Positions 31,526 through 41,912 of a stretch of DNA of 48,435 nt are shown here, one piece after another. The DNA is from a bacterium. Its GTDB lineage: Bacteria > SZUA-79 > Acidulodesulfobacterales > Acidulodesulfobacteraceae. Position 1 is the stretch's first letter, and each line of letters begins with the position of its first letter. The stretch is taken from NCBI GenBank assembly GCA_021850985.1, contig JAJZJX010000012.1, forward strand, positions 1 through 48,435. Direction: 5' to 3'. Below the pieces are notes generated by a model. The model was not told where the DNA came from. It saw only the letters and a list, made by a program, of their open reading frames with translations, and did not search any database. Made by a program: the position numbers and the translations under genes.

Positions 31526-32878
31526 ATGCATACCGAAAATTTAAAAATAATATCGGTTAACAGCGGCAGTTCTTCCATAAAGTTTTCCGTTTTTAACCTT
31601 TCGGAAGATTCCGCCTCTTTAAATTCAAAAAACGGCATTTCTCCCTTGAATAATATAGATAGGGTCTTGTCCTGCAGAATAGAAGAGATAGGGACGGAAT
31701 ACGGCTCTTTTTACCTTAAAGATAAAAACAAAACCGAAAACGAAAAACGAAATTTTTCCGATCATGAAACGGCGCTTAAATTTATTTTACGAAAAATAGG
31801 CTTCATTGACGGTTCAAATGAAGATATTAAGAAAGATGCTGCCGCATCATCAGATAACGGCAATAATATTTTAGTCGCCCACAGATACGTCCACGGCGGG
31901 AAGTATTATATTAAACCTCTTATAGCCGGCGGCGAAGACGTTAAAAAATTAGCAGTATTAAACGACATTGCGCCGCTTCATAATCCTTCAAACTTAAAAG
32001 GACTTGAAGTTATGAAATCGCTTCTTCCCGATGCGCCTCAAATATGCATATTCGATACGGCTTTTCATGCCGGCGTTCCGGACTATGCGGCGCTTTATCC
32101 TATTCCTATCGAGTATTACGAAAAATTGGGCATAAAAAAATACGGTTTTCACGGAATTTCATATGCGTTTATAGTAAATTTATTTAATATTTATAACAAA
32201 TACGAATACGGCCATAAAAACGCTATAAAAAAAGCGGTTATCTGCCATCTTGGGAACGGTGCAAGCGTTTGCGCCGTCGATAACGGAAAATCGGTTGATA
32301 CGTCTATGGGCTACACTCCCCTCGAAGGGCTTATGATGGGGACGAGATGCGGAAATATCGACCCGGAAGTTCCTTTTATTTTAAAGAAAAAACTTAATTT
32401 GACGGACGACGATGTTAATAAAATTTTAAACAAAAAAAGCGGTCTTCTCGGCATATCCAAAAAAACTTACGATTTTAAAGAATTAACGGAGTTTAGCGAC
32501 GAATATTCAAAACTTGCCTTAAAAATGTTTGTATATAGAATTGTAAAGTTTATAGGACAGTATGCCGCAGTTTTAAACGGAATTGACGCTCTTGTTTTTA
32601 CGGGCGGGATAGGCGAAAACTCCGACCTTTTGAGAAAAGAAGTATGCGATAGCCTTACCTATCTCGGTTTAAAATTAGACGGCGAAAAAAACGCCGCCGC
32701 CGCGAAATATTTTCAGTCGCACAATCCGTTCGGCAGGATAAATATCAATGACTCGGTTAAGCCCATAAGCGACGATGTATCTTCGGTAAAAGTTTTTGCC
32801 GTCCATACCGACGAAGAGCTTCAGATGGCATATGAATCTATTAATCTTTTAAATAATATGTCCGATTTGCGACGGTGA
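31526..32878 (+). CDS. ackA: Acetate kinase
   Basis: AckA interconverts acetyl phosphate plus ADP with acetate plus ATP. Motifs: ISVNSGSSSIKFSVF at the start, GFHGISYAF, CHLGNGASVCAVDNG, DTSMGYTPLEGLMMGTRCG and FTGGIGENS. At 450 residues it is about 50 longer than usual. The excess is in loops (SLNSKNGISPLNNID near 30-45, KDKNKTENEKRNFSD near 70, and a loop near 215). The phosphotransacetylase gene is not in the window. A palindrome (32877-32895) overlaps its stop codon region. Confidence 0.95.
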   Translation: MHTENLKIISVNSGSSSIKFSVFNLSEDSASLNSKNGISPLNNIDRVLSCRIEEIGTEYGSFYLKDKNKTENEKRNFSDHETALKFILRKIGFIDGSNEDIKKDAAASSDNGNNILVAHRYVHGGKYYIKPLIAGGEDVKKLAVLNDIAPLHNPSNLKGLEVMKSLLPDAPQICIFDTAFHAGVPDYAALYPIPIEYYEKLGIKKYGFHGISYAFIVNLFNIYNKYEYGHKNAIKKAVICHLGNGASVCAVDNGKSVDTSMGYTPLEGLMMGTRCGNIDPEVPFILKKKLNLTDDDVNKILNKKSGLLGISKKTYDFKELTEFSDEYSKLALKMFVYRIVKFIGQYAAVLNGIDALVFTGGIGENSDLLRKEVCDSLTYLGLKLDGEKNAAAAKYFQSHNPFGRININDSVKPISDDVSSVKVFAVHTDEELQMAYESINLLNNMSDLRR

Positions 32879-32895
32879 CAGAATTTAATTCTGTC
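32877..32895. repeat. GACAGAATT palindrome, copy 1 (3' end of ackA)
   Basis: GACAGAATTTAATTCTGTC is a near-perfect palindrome that begins at the ackA stop (TGA 32876-32878). Related palindromes follow addA (36504-36527) and the GGDEF-EAL gene (41870-41894). It may serve as a transcription terminator or REP-type element. Confidence 0.6.
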
Positions 32896-32965
32896 CCAGT
32901 ATTTAAATAAAAATTAAATCGGAATAATAAAATAATAAATAATTATAAAAAGAAAAAAAAATAAA

Positions 32966-35900
32966 ATGGACGGCAAAATTAACGAAACTCTGGAAAAAGA
33001 TACGGAACTGCGTTTTCCGCATATTTATTCGGTGGAAGCGTCCGCCGGTTCCGGCAAAACATATACCCTTACTCTTCGCTTTCTGCAGTTTTTATTGTCC
33101 CGCCGCAACATTGAAAACAATAATCTTAAAAATATATTAGGCATTACGTTTACCAACAATTCTGCAAAGGAAATGAAGATGCAGGTTTTAAACAAGTTAA
33201 AATCTTTAAACCTAGGTCTTCTGGATGCAGATACCCTTCGTTATATTTATGATATTACTTCTTTCAGCCGCGGTACTTCAGGCGATAATGCATCGGACGG
33301 CCGGTTATCGGACGGCAGTTTTTCGGACGGCGGCGACCCTTCAGCCTCCCTTTCAGGTTTCTACGCCGCCGCCGCTGCCTACGCCGCTGCCGACGCCGAC
33401 GCCGTTGCTAAAACTGCAAAAAATTTAGCAGGAAATTTAATAGATGCAATATTGTCGAACTATCACGATTTCCAGATAAGAACTATAGACAGTTTTACGT
33501 CGAAGATACTTAAAGCGTCTGCCGCCGAAATGGAACTGCCTCCGGATTTTGAAATATCTACCGAAAGCTCCGGCATTACAGATTACGCCGTTTTAAAAAT
33601 GATAGAGTCGGCGGAGCATGGCGTTTTAGATAAATTTTTGGACTTGCTGTCCCGTAATGCAAGCAGGGACGGGATAGATTTCAATCCGGCGGATAGGATT
33701 AAAATCGAGATGAAACGCCTGCTGGAAATTGAATCGGACCGCAATTCCGAATTTCTTGCCGATTTTTCGGTTCAGGAAAAATTAGACGAAAATTTAAAAC
33801 CGGTAATAGACGGACTTAAAGGATTGCTGGAATCGGCGGAAAAAGAAGGCATGGAAATTAACGGCAGGTTTAAGCCGGAAACTATAGAAAAAATTAAAAA
33901 TTATTTAAACGATAAAAACTATTTCGGATTGGTAAACGACCGCAAAGGGTTTCCGTATAAAAATAAAAAAGATTATTCCGAAAAATGGGAAGAATTATAC
34001 GACCGTTTTAACGGATATATGCCTGAAATAGCAAAGCTAAAGAGCCTGCCTTATTTAACAATGTATGAATCGTTCAAGAAGGAACTGTTAAACGCTTATA
34101 AAATTTTAGGTCTCGTTTACATAAGCGACGTCAATAAAAAACTAAGCCGGTTTTTAAGGGAAAATTCGGTTCCCGAAGTATATTTCCAGCTTGGAAATTC
34201 GATTTACCATTATTTTATAGACGAATTTCAGGATACTTCCAAAGTGCAGTGGCAAAATCTTAAGCCTTTAATAGAAGAATCCCTCGCTAAAGGCGGTTCG
34301 CTTTTTACGGTAGGAGATTTAAAACAGGCTCTATACGGATTTAGAGGAGCGGATTACAAGATAATGAAAGCGCTGAACGGCGGCGGCGGCAGATCCTTTC
34401 CGTCGATAGAGGAATTTAAAAAAGTTTCTTTAAAATTTAATTACAGGTCGGATAAGATTTTAGTGGATTACGTAAATAACGTTTTTAAAATAGATTTAAA
34501 ACGTAAGGCGGAAGCGGTAGGCGATCCGGCCGGTTTTTTAACTTACGAACAGGACACGCCTCGGGATGAAACAGGGGGACATATTCATAACGGCGGTTAC
34601 TGCTCGACCGAAATATTCAAAAAAGAAGATAATAACAAAAATCATGAAAATAACAACAAAGACGGATATAATGAACATAATAATAACGATAATAAAGAAA
34701 AAGAGGAAAATGAACCGCAGGGCGGTCCGTCGGAATTTAACGTTTTAAACGCAATAGAAGCGCGTCTTTTAGAAACGATAGACGACCTCGTGAAAGTCCG
34801 CAATTACGGCTGCGGCGATATCGCTATACTCGCACAGAAGAACAAATATCTCAACTATTTAGCCGGACTGCTTATAGAAAGAGGTTATAAAGTAGTTACG
34901 CAGAGCAGTTTAGACATCAGAAACAGAAAAATTATAAGAGAAATCGAAATGCTGTTAAATTTCTTAAATGCGCCGATAGACGATTTTAATTTCGGCAGTT
35001 TTATTATAGGAAATATTTTCGAAAAAAAAATCGGTTCGCAATGCGGAAAAAAATACGCTCGCGAAGAGTTTGAAAAATTTCTGTTTGAAACTAATTTAAA
35101 TAATGCAAAAGGCGAACCCCTTTACATATTATTCAGGGAAAGGTACAAAAATTTATGGAACGAATGTTTTGAGGAGTTATTCAATAAAACGGGATATCTT
35201 CCGCCCTACGAAACCGCGCTTTATATATATAAAACCTTTAATATCGCGGAAAATTTTCGGGAAGAATCCGCTTACCTTGCTCATTTTCTTGATGCGGTAC
35301 AGTATGCGGAAGAAAAGGGCTGCGCGGATTTAAACGATTTATTGGATTTAATGAAAACCGATAATTCCAACTCAAATTTTAACGCCGCAGATTCTGACGA
35401 ACTCTTTTATATAGACCTTCCCGAAGTAAAAGATGCCGTTACTCTTCTTACCGTGCATAAAGCGAAGGGGCTTCAGTGGGATGCAGTTATAAACGTTTTT
35501 ATCGCCGAAGAAAATTATGCGCTTATGCCCGATACGGCAAAAAGCGCAGGCGGAAAAGGAAAAAAAATAAATTATTTTGCTGCGGAATCTTGCGATACGA
35601 CAAATAACGCCGGCTTTGACGATGCCGAATACATTAATACGGATAGGTATTTAAACCTGTTTTATATAACTAAAAGCATGTTTGAAGCAAAAAAAGAAGG
35701 GCTTTCCCGTTCTCCTTATTTGGAATCTATTTATTACGACGCCGTAAAAGACCAAAATATAAGCGATTTGAATAATCTTTACGTTGCGCTTACCAGAGCT
35801 AAGCACGAGATGTATAACTTTATTATTGCCGCCGAAGAATGTCCTCTGCCCGAAATAAGTTTAGGGGAGAAAAAGTTTAAAAAGAGTATCGAAAATGAAA

Positions 35901-36499
35901 GCGCCGAAAACGCAAGCGATATTGAAAACGGAACTGCGGTATTAAATTGCGGGTATTGCGATATAGGTTACGAATACGGGATAAAAAGCGGCAGCCAATA
36001 TTTAAGCGTAAAAAGAGGCGACGTCTATCATAAGATTTTAAGCGAAATTAAATATGCCGAAGATTTTGAAAATTTAGACGCATTAATAGAAAAATGCATG
36101 CTTCTTTTAAGATTTAAACCTGCCGGCGAGGATTTTGACGAAACAAAAGCCGACATAAAAGAAAAAATATTGCGGATAAAAAACGACGATTGTCTGTCGA
36201 AACTGTTTAATAACGAATTATGCAGCGTTTATACGGAAAAAGAATATCTGTCCGCTTCGGGGGCTATCTGCAGAATGGACAGGATATCCATATTTAATAA
36301 TATTGAAGAATTAAAAGAATTAAAACTATGCGAAATTTGCATATTAGATTATAAAACCGGTCATATAGATAAAAAAGAAAAGGAAAATTACGAATCGCAA
36401 ATGCAAAGATACAAATCTATTTTGAAAGACATATATAAAGATAAAGAAATTTCCGCAATCGTTTATAATATAGACGGGGGCGAATTATTTCATTTTTAA
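32966..36499 (+). CDS. addA: AddA-like UvrD/RecB-family helicase-nuclease
   Basis: An 1177-residue exonuclease V-type subunit. Walker A ASAGSGKTYTLTLRF at about 25-39, helicase motif II FIDEFQDTSKVQW near 418, motif III GDLKQALYGFRGAD, motif V-VI LLTVHKAKGLQW and NLYVALTRAKHEMY. The C-terminal PD-(D/E)XK nuclease has CRMDRISIF and LDYKTG (about 1102 and 1127). It processes double-strand breaks for RecA loading. Low-complexity insertions occur at about 105-155 (Ser/Gly/Ala) and 545-590 (Asn/Glu/Lys). It is followed by the partner subunit, 46 bp downstream. Confidence 0.88.
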   Translation: MDGKINETLEKDTELRFPHIYSVEASAGSGKTYTLTLRFLQFLLSRRNIENNNLKNILGITFTNNSAKEMKMQVLNKLKSLNLGLLDADTLRYIYDITSFSRGTSGDNASDGRLSDGSFSDGGDPSASLSGFYAAAAAYAAADADAVAKTAKNLAGNLIDAILSNYHDFQIRTIDSFTSKILKASAAEMELPPDFEISTESSGITDYAVLKMIESAEHGVLDKFLDLLSRNASRDGIDFNPADRIKIEMKRLLEIESDRNSEFLADFSVQEKLDENLKPVIDGLKGLLESAEKEGMEINGRFKPETIEKIKNYLNDKNYFGLVNDRKGFPYKNKKDYSEKWEELYDRFNGYMPEIAKLKSLPYLTMYESFKKELLNAYKILGLVYISDVNKKLSRFLRENSVPEVYFQLGNSIYHYFIDEFQDTSKVQWQNLKPLIEESLAKGGSLFTVGDLKQALYGFRGADYKIMKALNGGGGRSFPSIEEFKKVSLKFNYRSDKILVDYVNNVFKIDLKRKAEAVGDPAGFLTYEQDTPRDETGGHIHNGGYCSTEIFKKEDNNKNHENNNKDGYNEHNNNDNKEKEENEPQGGPSEFNVLNAIEARLLETIDDLVKVRNYGCGDIAILAQKNKYLNYLAGLLIERGYKVVTQSSLDIRNRKIIREIEMLLNFLNAPIDDFNFGSFIIGNIFEKKIGSQCGKKYAREEFEKFLFETNLNNAKGEPLYILFRERYKNLWNECFEELFNKTGYLPPYETALYIYKTFNIAENFREESAYLAHFLDAVQYAEEKGCADLNDLLDLMKTDNSNSNFNAADSDELFYIDLPEVKDAVTLLTVHKAKGLQWDAVINVFIAEENYALMPDTAKSAGGKGKKINYFAAESCDTTNNAGFDDAEYINTDRYLNLFYITKSMFEAKKEGLSRSPYLESIYYDAVKDQNISDLNNLYVALTRAKHEMYNFIIAAEECPLPEISLGEKKFKKSIENESAENASDIENGTAVLNCGYCDIGYEYGIKSGSQYLSVKRGDVYHKILSEIKYAEDFENLDALIEKCMLLLRFKPAGEDFDETKADIKEKILRIKNDDCLSKLFNNELCSVYTEKEYLSASGAICRMDRISIFNNIEELKELKLCEICILDYKTGHIDKKEKENYESQMQRYKSILKDIYKDKEISAIVYNIDGGELFHF

Positions 36500-36503
36500 A
36501 TAC

Positions 36504-36527
36504 GGGGTGGAATTCAATTCTGTCCCC
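36504..36527. repeat. GACAGAATT palindrome, copy 2 (3' end of addA)
   Basis: GGGGTGGAATTCAATTCTGT followed by CCCC: a palindrome with one arm slightly decayed. It sits between the stop of addA and the start of addB-like, preceded by the string AAATACG, as for copy 3. Confidence 0.65.
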
Positions 36528-36545
36528 GACGCAAATTAGATACTT

Positions 36546-39479
36546 ATGAATAATGCCCATATCTTAAAAAAATCGGCGGATATTATAAAATATACGGGCG
36601 ATTTAATTTTGCAGGAAATTAAATCGGGACGGCAGGTTACGGTGATATTTCCGAACAGAAGACCCGTTTATTTTTTGTCGCGATATATTTCGGACGCATA
36701 CAAGACGGCCGTCGATTCCGTAAAAATGTTTTCAATAGACGACTTCATAGACGCATGCTGGGAATCTTCCGACCCTGCCGTTTTTTATCCTTATGCAAAA
36801 GTAAACCCGGCCGAAGCGGTTTTCCTTCTTTTCGATTTGAATAAAAATCCTGAAACGCGTTTAATAAAAAATGCCGAAAAATTGGATGTTTTTATGCCAT
36901 GGGGGTATAAACTTTTCGGCGATTTCGAGGAGCTTTTAATAGAAATGACTGATCCGTCGTCTTGCGACGATATAATAGCCGGTAAAATAAATCACGAATT
37001 TAATTTGCAAAATTTTTCGGATAAATTTGCAAAATTTTCAAAAATGTATAAGTTGTTTTATGAAGTTCTCATAAAATCCAAATTTACTTCAAGGTCTTAC
37101 AGATATAAAACATTTGCAGAAAATATTACCTCAAATCCGGACGTTTTTTCGTCCGTTATAAACGGCACGGTAATTCTTTCCGGTTTTTACGGCATTACCG
37201 CATCGGAAGCCGTTATATTTAAAAATTTATTAAAAAATAACGGCTTTAACGCCTTTAATAAAGAAAATCAAACATTAGCGGTATTTAAAACAGGCGCTTC
37301 CGACGCCGAATTTCTCTCGAAAATAGGTTTAAAACCGTCCGACGGCGGCAATGAAACGATGAAAGTCGAAGAATATAAATACGGGGAAAATTACGGCAAA
37401 CTAAAGGAAGCGGCGAATATAACGTCATATAAGGAAGAATCCGAGTTAAACGGAATTAATTTTTATTTCAATAAAGTTTCTTCCGTGCATAACGAAATAG
37501 CCCGCCTTAAAGAAATTATAGATAAGTCCGAAAAAAAACTTTCTTCAAAAGATTTAATAGTATTATCCAAAGAAGAATATCTTTTTCCGTTAATCCACAA
37601 CGTTCTTAATTCTTTAGATAAAGGCGGCTATAATATATCTATAGGATATTCTTTAAACAGGACACCGATATATACGCTTTTTAATCTTTTATCCGTCTTG
37701 CACGGCAGAAAAAAATACGATAAATTCTACGCAAGAGATTATATATCTTTATTTCTTCATCCTTACGTTAAAAATATAAGCGGAAAATTGCAGGGACTGC
37801 CGCAGTACCGTTTCGATGCAGTTCAGACGAGGACGCTTTTTCAGTCCATAGAATCTTATGTTAAAAATAATAAAATTTTATTTATTTCCGTTAAAGAAAT
37901 AGAAAACGCTTTACCGTCCTTCATATCCGAAGATTCCGTCAAAGCATACCTTGCGGAGATGCACGGGATATTTATATCTAACTTTGAAAATATAGAAAAC
38001 ATAAAAGATTTTATTGAAAAAATAATAAAAATAATCGATGCGGTATCGCATAATTCTTCGGCGGACAAGCATCCGTACGGTTCTAAATTTATAGAATCTG
38101 CATTAAAAGCCGTAATGGAATTCGACGGAACAAATTTCGGGCATTATAAATTCGACGGAATTGCCGGATATTTTAATCTCCTTAAAAACCTTTTGAAACG
38201 GCAGAAAGTTCCTTTTAAGGGTACTCCCCTTAACGGCTTGCAGGTTTTAGGCCCCCTCGAAGCGAGAAATATAAATTTCGACAGGATATTTTATCTGGGG
38301 GCAAACGAAGGAATACTGCCGGACGTTTCAAAGGAAAATACCGTTTTGACCGAAGACGTAAGGAGATTTTTAAATCTTGCCGATGCCGGCGAATCTTCGA
38401 AAATTCAGGAGTATAATTTCTTCAACCTTGTATCCGGCGCAAAAGAAGTATATTTATTTTATAACGATTCAAGCCGGTCGGAAAAATCGCGTTTCGTAGA
38501 AAAAATCATATGGGATATTCAGAAAAAAACAAAAAATTTGGAAGAGCCGAAGGTAGTAAATTCAGCTTTTAAAATTAATTTTAACAAGACCGAACCGTAT
38601 TTTATAGAAAAAAACGAAGAAATAAAAGATTATCTTTGCGGCATAGAATATTCCGCCGCAAAATTAGATGTCTATCTTAAATGCCCTTCTATGTTTTATT
38701 ACGGATATGTTTTAAATCTTAAAGAGAAAGACGATATAGGAGAAGATATCGATGCTGCGGGCATAGGCGTAGTAATCCATAGCGTACTTAACGAATATTT
38801 TAAAATGTTTGAAGGCAGAGAATATGCCGTTTCAAGATTAGAAGAAGAAAAAACAAAAATAGTCGGGATATTAAATAAAAAATTTAACGACCGCGGCTCA
38901 ATGCTTCTTAATCTGCAAAAGAAACAGATATTAACGGCTCTTAACTTATTTATAGAAAAAAGAACGAAAGATTTAGCCGGCGCAAAAATAATAGGCGCTG
39001 AATATCAGTTGGAAGGGACGGTAAATATAAAGTTAACGGATCGTGGCGAAAAAGAGATAAAAATTTCGGGAAGATCCGATTTAATTATAGAAAAAAGCGG
39101 CGAACACTTTATCATAGATTATAAAACGGGAGCATCGCTAATCTGTCCCGATAAACATTTTATACCTTCGGCGGAAAACAGAGACGAGTGGTTAAAAAGG
39201 ATAAAATCCGTCCAACTGCCGCTTTATATAATTCTTTATTCCGCCTTAAAGGGCGTCGGACATTCTAATATTGCCGCCAAATTATGGGGTATTAAAAAAA
39301 ATGAAGAACGTTCTATAGATTTAAAAGACGTTAATCTTTTAAACGCGTATGAAAACTTTATCGTAATGCTCATAGAAGATATAATAAATTCGGACAATTT
39401 CGATTTCGTTAAAAACGAACCGGACAAGAAAAAAATATGCGGCTTCTGTTCTTATTCCGTTTTATGCGGTAGAATATAA
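36546..39479 (+). CDS. addB: AddB-like nuclease/helicase subunit with Fe-S cluster
   Basis: A 977-residue partner of AddA. The N-terminal VTVIFPNRRPVYFLSRYI is a degenerate Walker-type start. In the middle, GLQVLGPLEARNINFDRIF and LGANEGILP are typical of AddB/RexB. The C-terminal PD-(D/E)XK nuclease has GIGVVIHSVLNEYF, GRSDLIIEK and FIIDYKTG. Four Cys of the iron-sulfur staple are seen: LKCPSMFYYGY near 714 and KICGFCSYSVLCG at 963-975. It acts with AddA in DNA end resection. The pair is of the diverged form known from Bacteroidetes and deltaproteobacteria. Confidence 0.85.
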   Translation: MNNAHILKKSADIIKYTGDLILQEIKSGRQVTVIFPNRRPVYFLSRYISDAYKTAVDSVKMFSIDDFIDACWESSDPAVFYPYAKVNPAEAVFLLFDLNKNPETRLIKNAEKLDVFMPWGYKLFGDFEELLIEMTDPSSCDDIIAGKINHEFNLQNFSDKFAKFSKMYKLFYEVLIKSKFTSRSYRYKTFAENITSNPDVFSSVINGTVILSGFYGITASEAVIFKNLLKNNGFNAFNKENQTLAVFKTGASDAEFLSKIGLKPSDGGNETMKVEEYKYGENYGKLKEAANITSYKEESELNGINFYFNKVSSVHNEIARLKEIIDKSEKKLSSKDLIVLSKEEYLFPLIHNVLNSLDKGGYNISIGYSLNRTPIYTLFNLLSVLHGRKKYDKFYARDYISLFLHPYVKNISGKLQGLPQYRFDAVQTRTLFQSIESYVKNNKILFISVKEIENALPSFISEDSVKAYLAEMHGIFISNFENIENIKDFIEKIIKIIDAVSHNSSADKHPYGSKFIESALKAVMEFDGTNFGHYKFDGIAGYFNLLKNLLKRQKVPFKGTPLNGLQVLGPLEARNINFDRIFYLGANEGILPDVSKENTVLTEDVRRFLNLADAGESSKIQEYNFFNLVSGAKEVYLFYNDSSRSEKSRFVEKIIWDIQKKTKNLEEPKVVNSAFKINFNKTEPYFIEKNEEIKDYLCGIEYSAAKLDVYLKCPSMFYYGYVLNLKEKDDIGEDIDAAGIGVVIHSVLNEYFKMFEGREYAVSRLEEEKTKIVGILNKKFNDRGSMLLNLQKKQILTALNLFIEKRTKDLAGAKIIGAEYQLEGTVNIKLTDRGEKEIKISGRSDLIIEKSGEHFIIDYKTGASLICPDKHFIPSAENRDEWLKRIKSVQLPLYIILYSALKGVGHSNIAAKLWGIKKNEERSIDLKDVNLLNAYENFIVMLIEDIINSDNFDFVKNEPDKKKICGFCSYSVLCGRI

Positions 39480-39552
39480 TATAAAAGTAATATAAAATTA
39501 AATAATTCCGAAAATAATTTAATTCTAAACAAAAAATTTAAAGGCTCTGTCT

Positions 39553-41862
39553 ATGGTTCGCAAAAGCTCTGATGAGCAGGATAAATTAGAAATTCTTAAA
39601 TCTTTTTACAAAGCCCTTGCCGATGCTTCCGAAGCTATTTATTATGCGGAAACGGAACGCGAACTTTTTGACAACGTTTCAAAAGCCGTGGTGGAATGCG
39701 GACTTTTCAGCGCGGTATGGATAGGTTCTCCCTGCAGGAATCTGCTTTTTAAATATTTTGCCGCTTACGGTCCTGGTATAGATGCGCTAAAACATATTAA
39801 AATCAGCATTAAAGATACTCCGGAAAACCAGACTTTGGCGGCAAGGACATGGAGGCGTGAGAAAATATTATACGATAATAACCAGCTTGAAGATCCGCTA
39901 AGGAAACATTTTGCAGATTTTTTAAAAAAATATAAATGGCTTTCGGCGGCTACGCTTCCGATATTTAAAGACGGAAAAATTTATGCCGTCCTTGCCGTAG
40001 TATCCGACAGAACCGGTTTATTTAATAAAGATACCGTAAATCTTCTTGAAAGAATCGTGAAATTAATGGAAAGCGCTATAGATAAAATACATCTGCGCGC
40101 TATAGAAAATAAATTCGAGAAGTTTAAAAAATACGCCGAAAAAAAAGTAGGGCATGCCGCGAGATACGATGCGCTTACCGACCTTCCCAATTACGAAACG
40201 TTTGAGTCCGAGATTAACAGGCAGATAGAAAAAGGGCGGCGCTTCGGCGGTAACGTCGCAGTGATCATTTTAGACTTGGACGACCTTAAAGCGGTTAACG
40301 ATTTTTACGGAACGCCGACGGGAGACGAGATTTTAAAAGTCGTTGCCGATAGGCTTTTGAAATTTGCAAAAGACAGATATATCAAAAATTCCTTTTACGT
40401 TTCGAGGCTTGGAGGCGACGAATTCGGCATTTCTTTGTTTTATAAAGATTCCGGCGAAGATATTTCCGCTATAGCGAAAGATATACTTAAAGAAATTAAT
40501 CTTCCCTATGTTTCAAACGGTTTAAAAATCGACTTAAAAGCAAGCGTCGGCGTTACTAAGACGGCAGATTTAAATTCCAGAAAAGCGGATCCCGATACAT
40601 TGATAAGAATGGCGGGGCAGGCTATGTATAAGTCTAAGGCTATGGGAAAAAATATGGTTAATTTTTTCAGCAGCGACGAAGAGCTTGGAATGGTCGAATA
40701 TTACCAGAAACTCCGCAATATAGAAAAAGCTCTTAAAGCAAAAGAATTCGTCATGTACTATCAGCCCAAGGTTAATTTAAAAACAGGCAAAATATTCGGT
40801 TTCGAATCCCTGATAAGATGGATAGACGATAAAGGCAACGTTATTTCGCCCGGAGAATTTATACCGGTAGCCGAAACTTCGGAAATTATCGTCGATATCG
40901 GCGATTATGTTATCGACGAAACCGTTAAACAGGTAGGTATATGGGCTGAAGCAGGCAAAGAATGGCAGGTCTCTATCAACGTTTCGGCTAAACAGCTTCA
41001 AAAATACGATTTTTTAGAAAAATTGAAAAAAGTTTTAAAAAAATATCCGTCGGTGAAACCGGAGCTTATTCAGCTGGAAATAACCGAAACGGCGGCGTTA
41101 GAAAATATTGCGCACGTTAAGGAAGTAATTAAAAAAAGCTCGGAATCGGACATAACTTTTTCGATGGACGATTTCGGGAGCGGTTATTCGTCGCTTCTGT
41201 ATTTTAAAGAGCTTAACGTAAAAGTTATTAAAATAGATATTTCTTTCGTGAAGAATATGCTCGAGAATGCCGAAGATACATTAATTATCGAAAGTATAAT
41301 AAGCCTTGCCCGCATATTCGGCAGGGAAGTCATAGCCGAAGGGGCGGAAACCGCCGACCACTGTATAATATTAAATATGCTGGGATGCTCGAATATACAG
41401 GGGTATTATACCGGCAGACCTATTCCAGCCGATAAGGTAATAGACTGGGCTCGGAACTATAAATTGCCGGATGATCTCGTCCAGTGGAAAGATATAACCC
41501 TCAGCATAGAAGATCTTCCGGTAGCCCTCGCATATACGCAGCATAACGACTGGATTAACAAAGTTTTGGAACTTAACAAAGGAGCGGATATCTCTATAAG
41601 TAAAGATAAAGTAAAAAACTGGAAAGAATGTCCTTTCGGCATATGGTATTACGGAACCGGAGTTAAATACAAACGGATTAAGAATTATGGGGAGATAGGC
41701 GGCGTTCATAAAAAACTTCACGAACTTGCATATAAAAATCTTGATTTGACGCTTAAAGGAAAATATGAAGAATCCGAACCTTTAATCGGCGAAATAAGTA
41801 AAGTACGCGAAAAACTCAGAGAACTATTGTTTGATTTAGCTAAGGTTATAGCTAAACGTTAA
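39553..41862 (+). CDS. GAF-GGDEF-EAL-CZB cyclic di-GMP protein
   Basis: A 769-residue cytoplasmic protein. GAF-like sensor at about 15-185; GGDEF domain with the intact motif RLGGDEFGIS near 286; no RxxD inhibitory site five residues before it (KNSF instead). The EAL domain starts YYQPKVNLKTGKIFGFESL, so the signature is ESL, but the other catalytic residues are kept (NVSAKQLQ, ITETAALE, MDDFGSGYSSL, VIKID, VIAEGAE). The C-terminal CZB domain (about 655-765) has H in YTQHNDWINKVLE, C in ECPFGIWYYGTG and H in GGVHKKLHELAY, a zinc site. Zinc- or oxidant-responsive c-di-GMP turnover is inferred. Confidence 0.92.
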   Translation: MVRKSSDEQDKLEILKSFYKALADASEAIYYAETERELFDNVSKAVVECGLFSAVWIGSPCRNLLFKYFAAYGPGIDALKHIKISIKDTPENQTLAARTWRREKILYDNNQLEDPLRKHFADFLKKYKWLSAATLPIFKDGKIYAVLAVVSDRTGLFNKDTVNLLERIVKLMESAIDKIHLRAIENKFEKFKKYAEKKVGHAARYDALTDLPNYETFESEINRQIEKGRRFGGNVAVIILDLDDLKAVNDFYGTPTGDEILKVVADRLLKFAKDRYIKNSFYVSRLGGDEFGISLFYKDSGEDISAIAKDILKEINLPYVSNGLKIDLKASVGVTKTADLNSRKADPDTLIRMAGQAMYKSKAMGKNMVNFFSSDEELGMVEYYQKLRNIEKALKAKEFVMYYQPKVNLKTGKIFGFESLIRWIDDKGNVISPGEFIPVAETSEIIVDIGDYVIDETVKQVGIWAEAGKEWQVSINVSAKQLQKYDFLEKLKKVLKKYPSVKPELIQLEITETAALENIAHVKEVIKKSSESDITFSMDDFGSGYSSLLYFKELNVKVIKIDISFVKNMLENAEDTLIIESIISLARIFGREVIAEGAETADHCIILNMLGCSNIQGYYTGRPIPADKVIDWARNYKLPDDLVQWKDITLSIEDLPVALAYTQHNDWINKVLELNKGADISISKDKVKNWKECPFGIWYYGTGVKYKRIKNYGEIGGVHKKLHELAYKNLDLTLKGKYEESEPLIGEISKVREKLRELLFDLAKVIAKR

Positions 41863-41869
41863 TAAATAC

Positions 41870-41894
41870 GGGGACAGAATTCAATTCTGCCCCC
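41870..41894. repeat. GACAGAATT palindrome, copy 3 (3' end of GGDEF-EAL gene)
   Basis: GGGGACAGAATTCAATTCTG followed by CCCCC, the best-preserved copy. It begins 8 bp after the stop codon, preceded by AAATACG. As a GC-capped hairpin at a gene end, it could terminate transcription. Confidence 0.7.
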
Positions 41895-41912
41895 GTCACA
41901 ACTTGTAAACGA

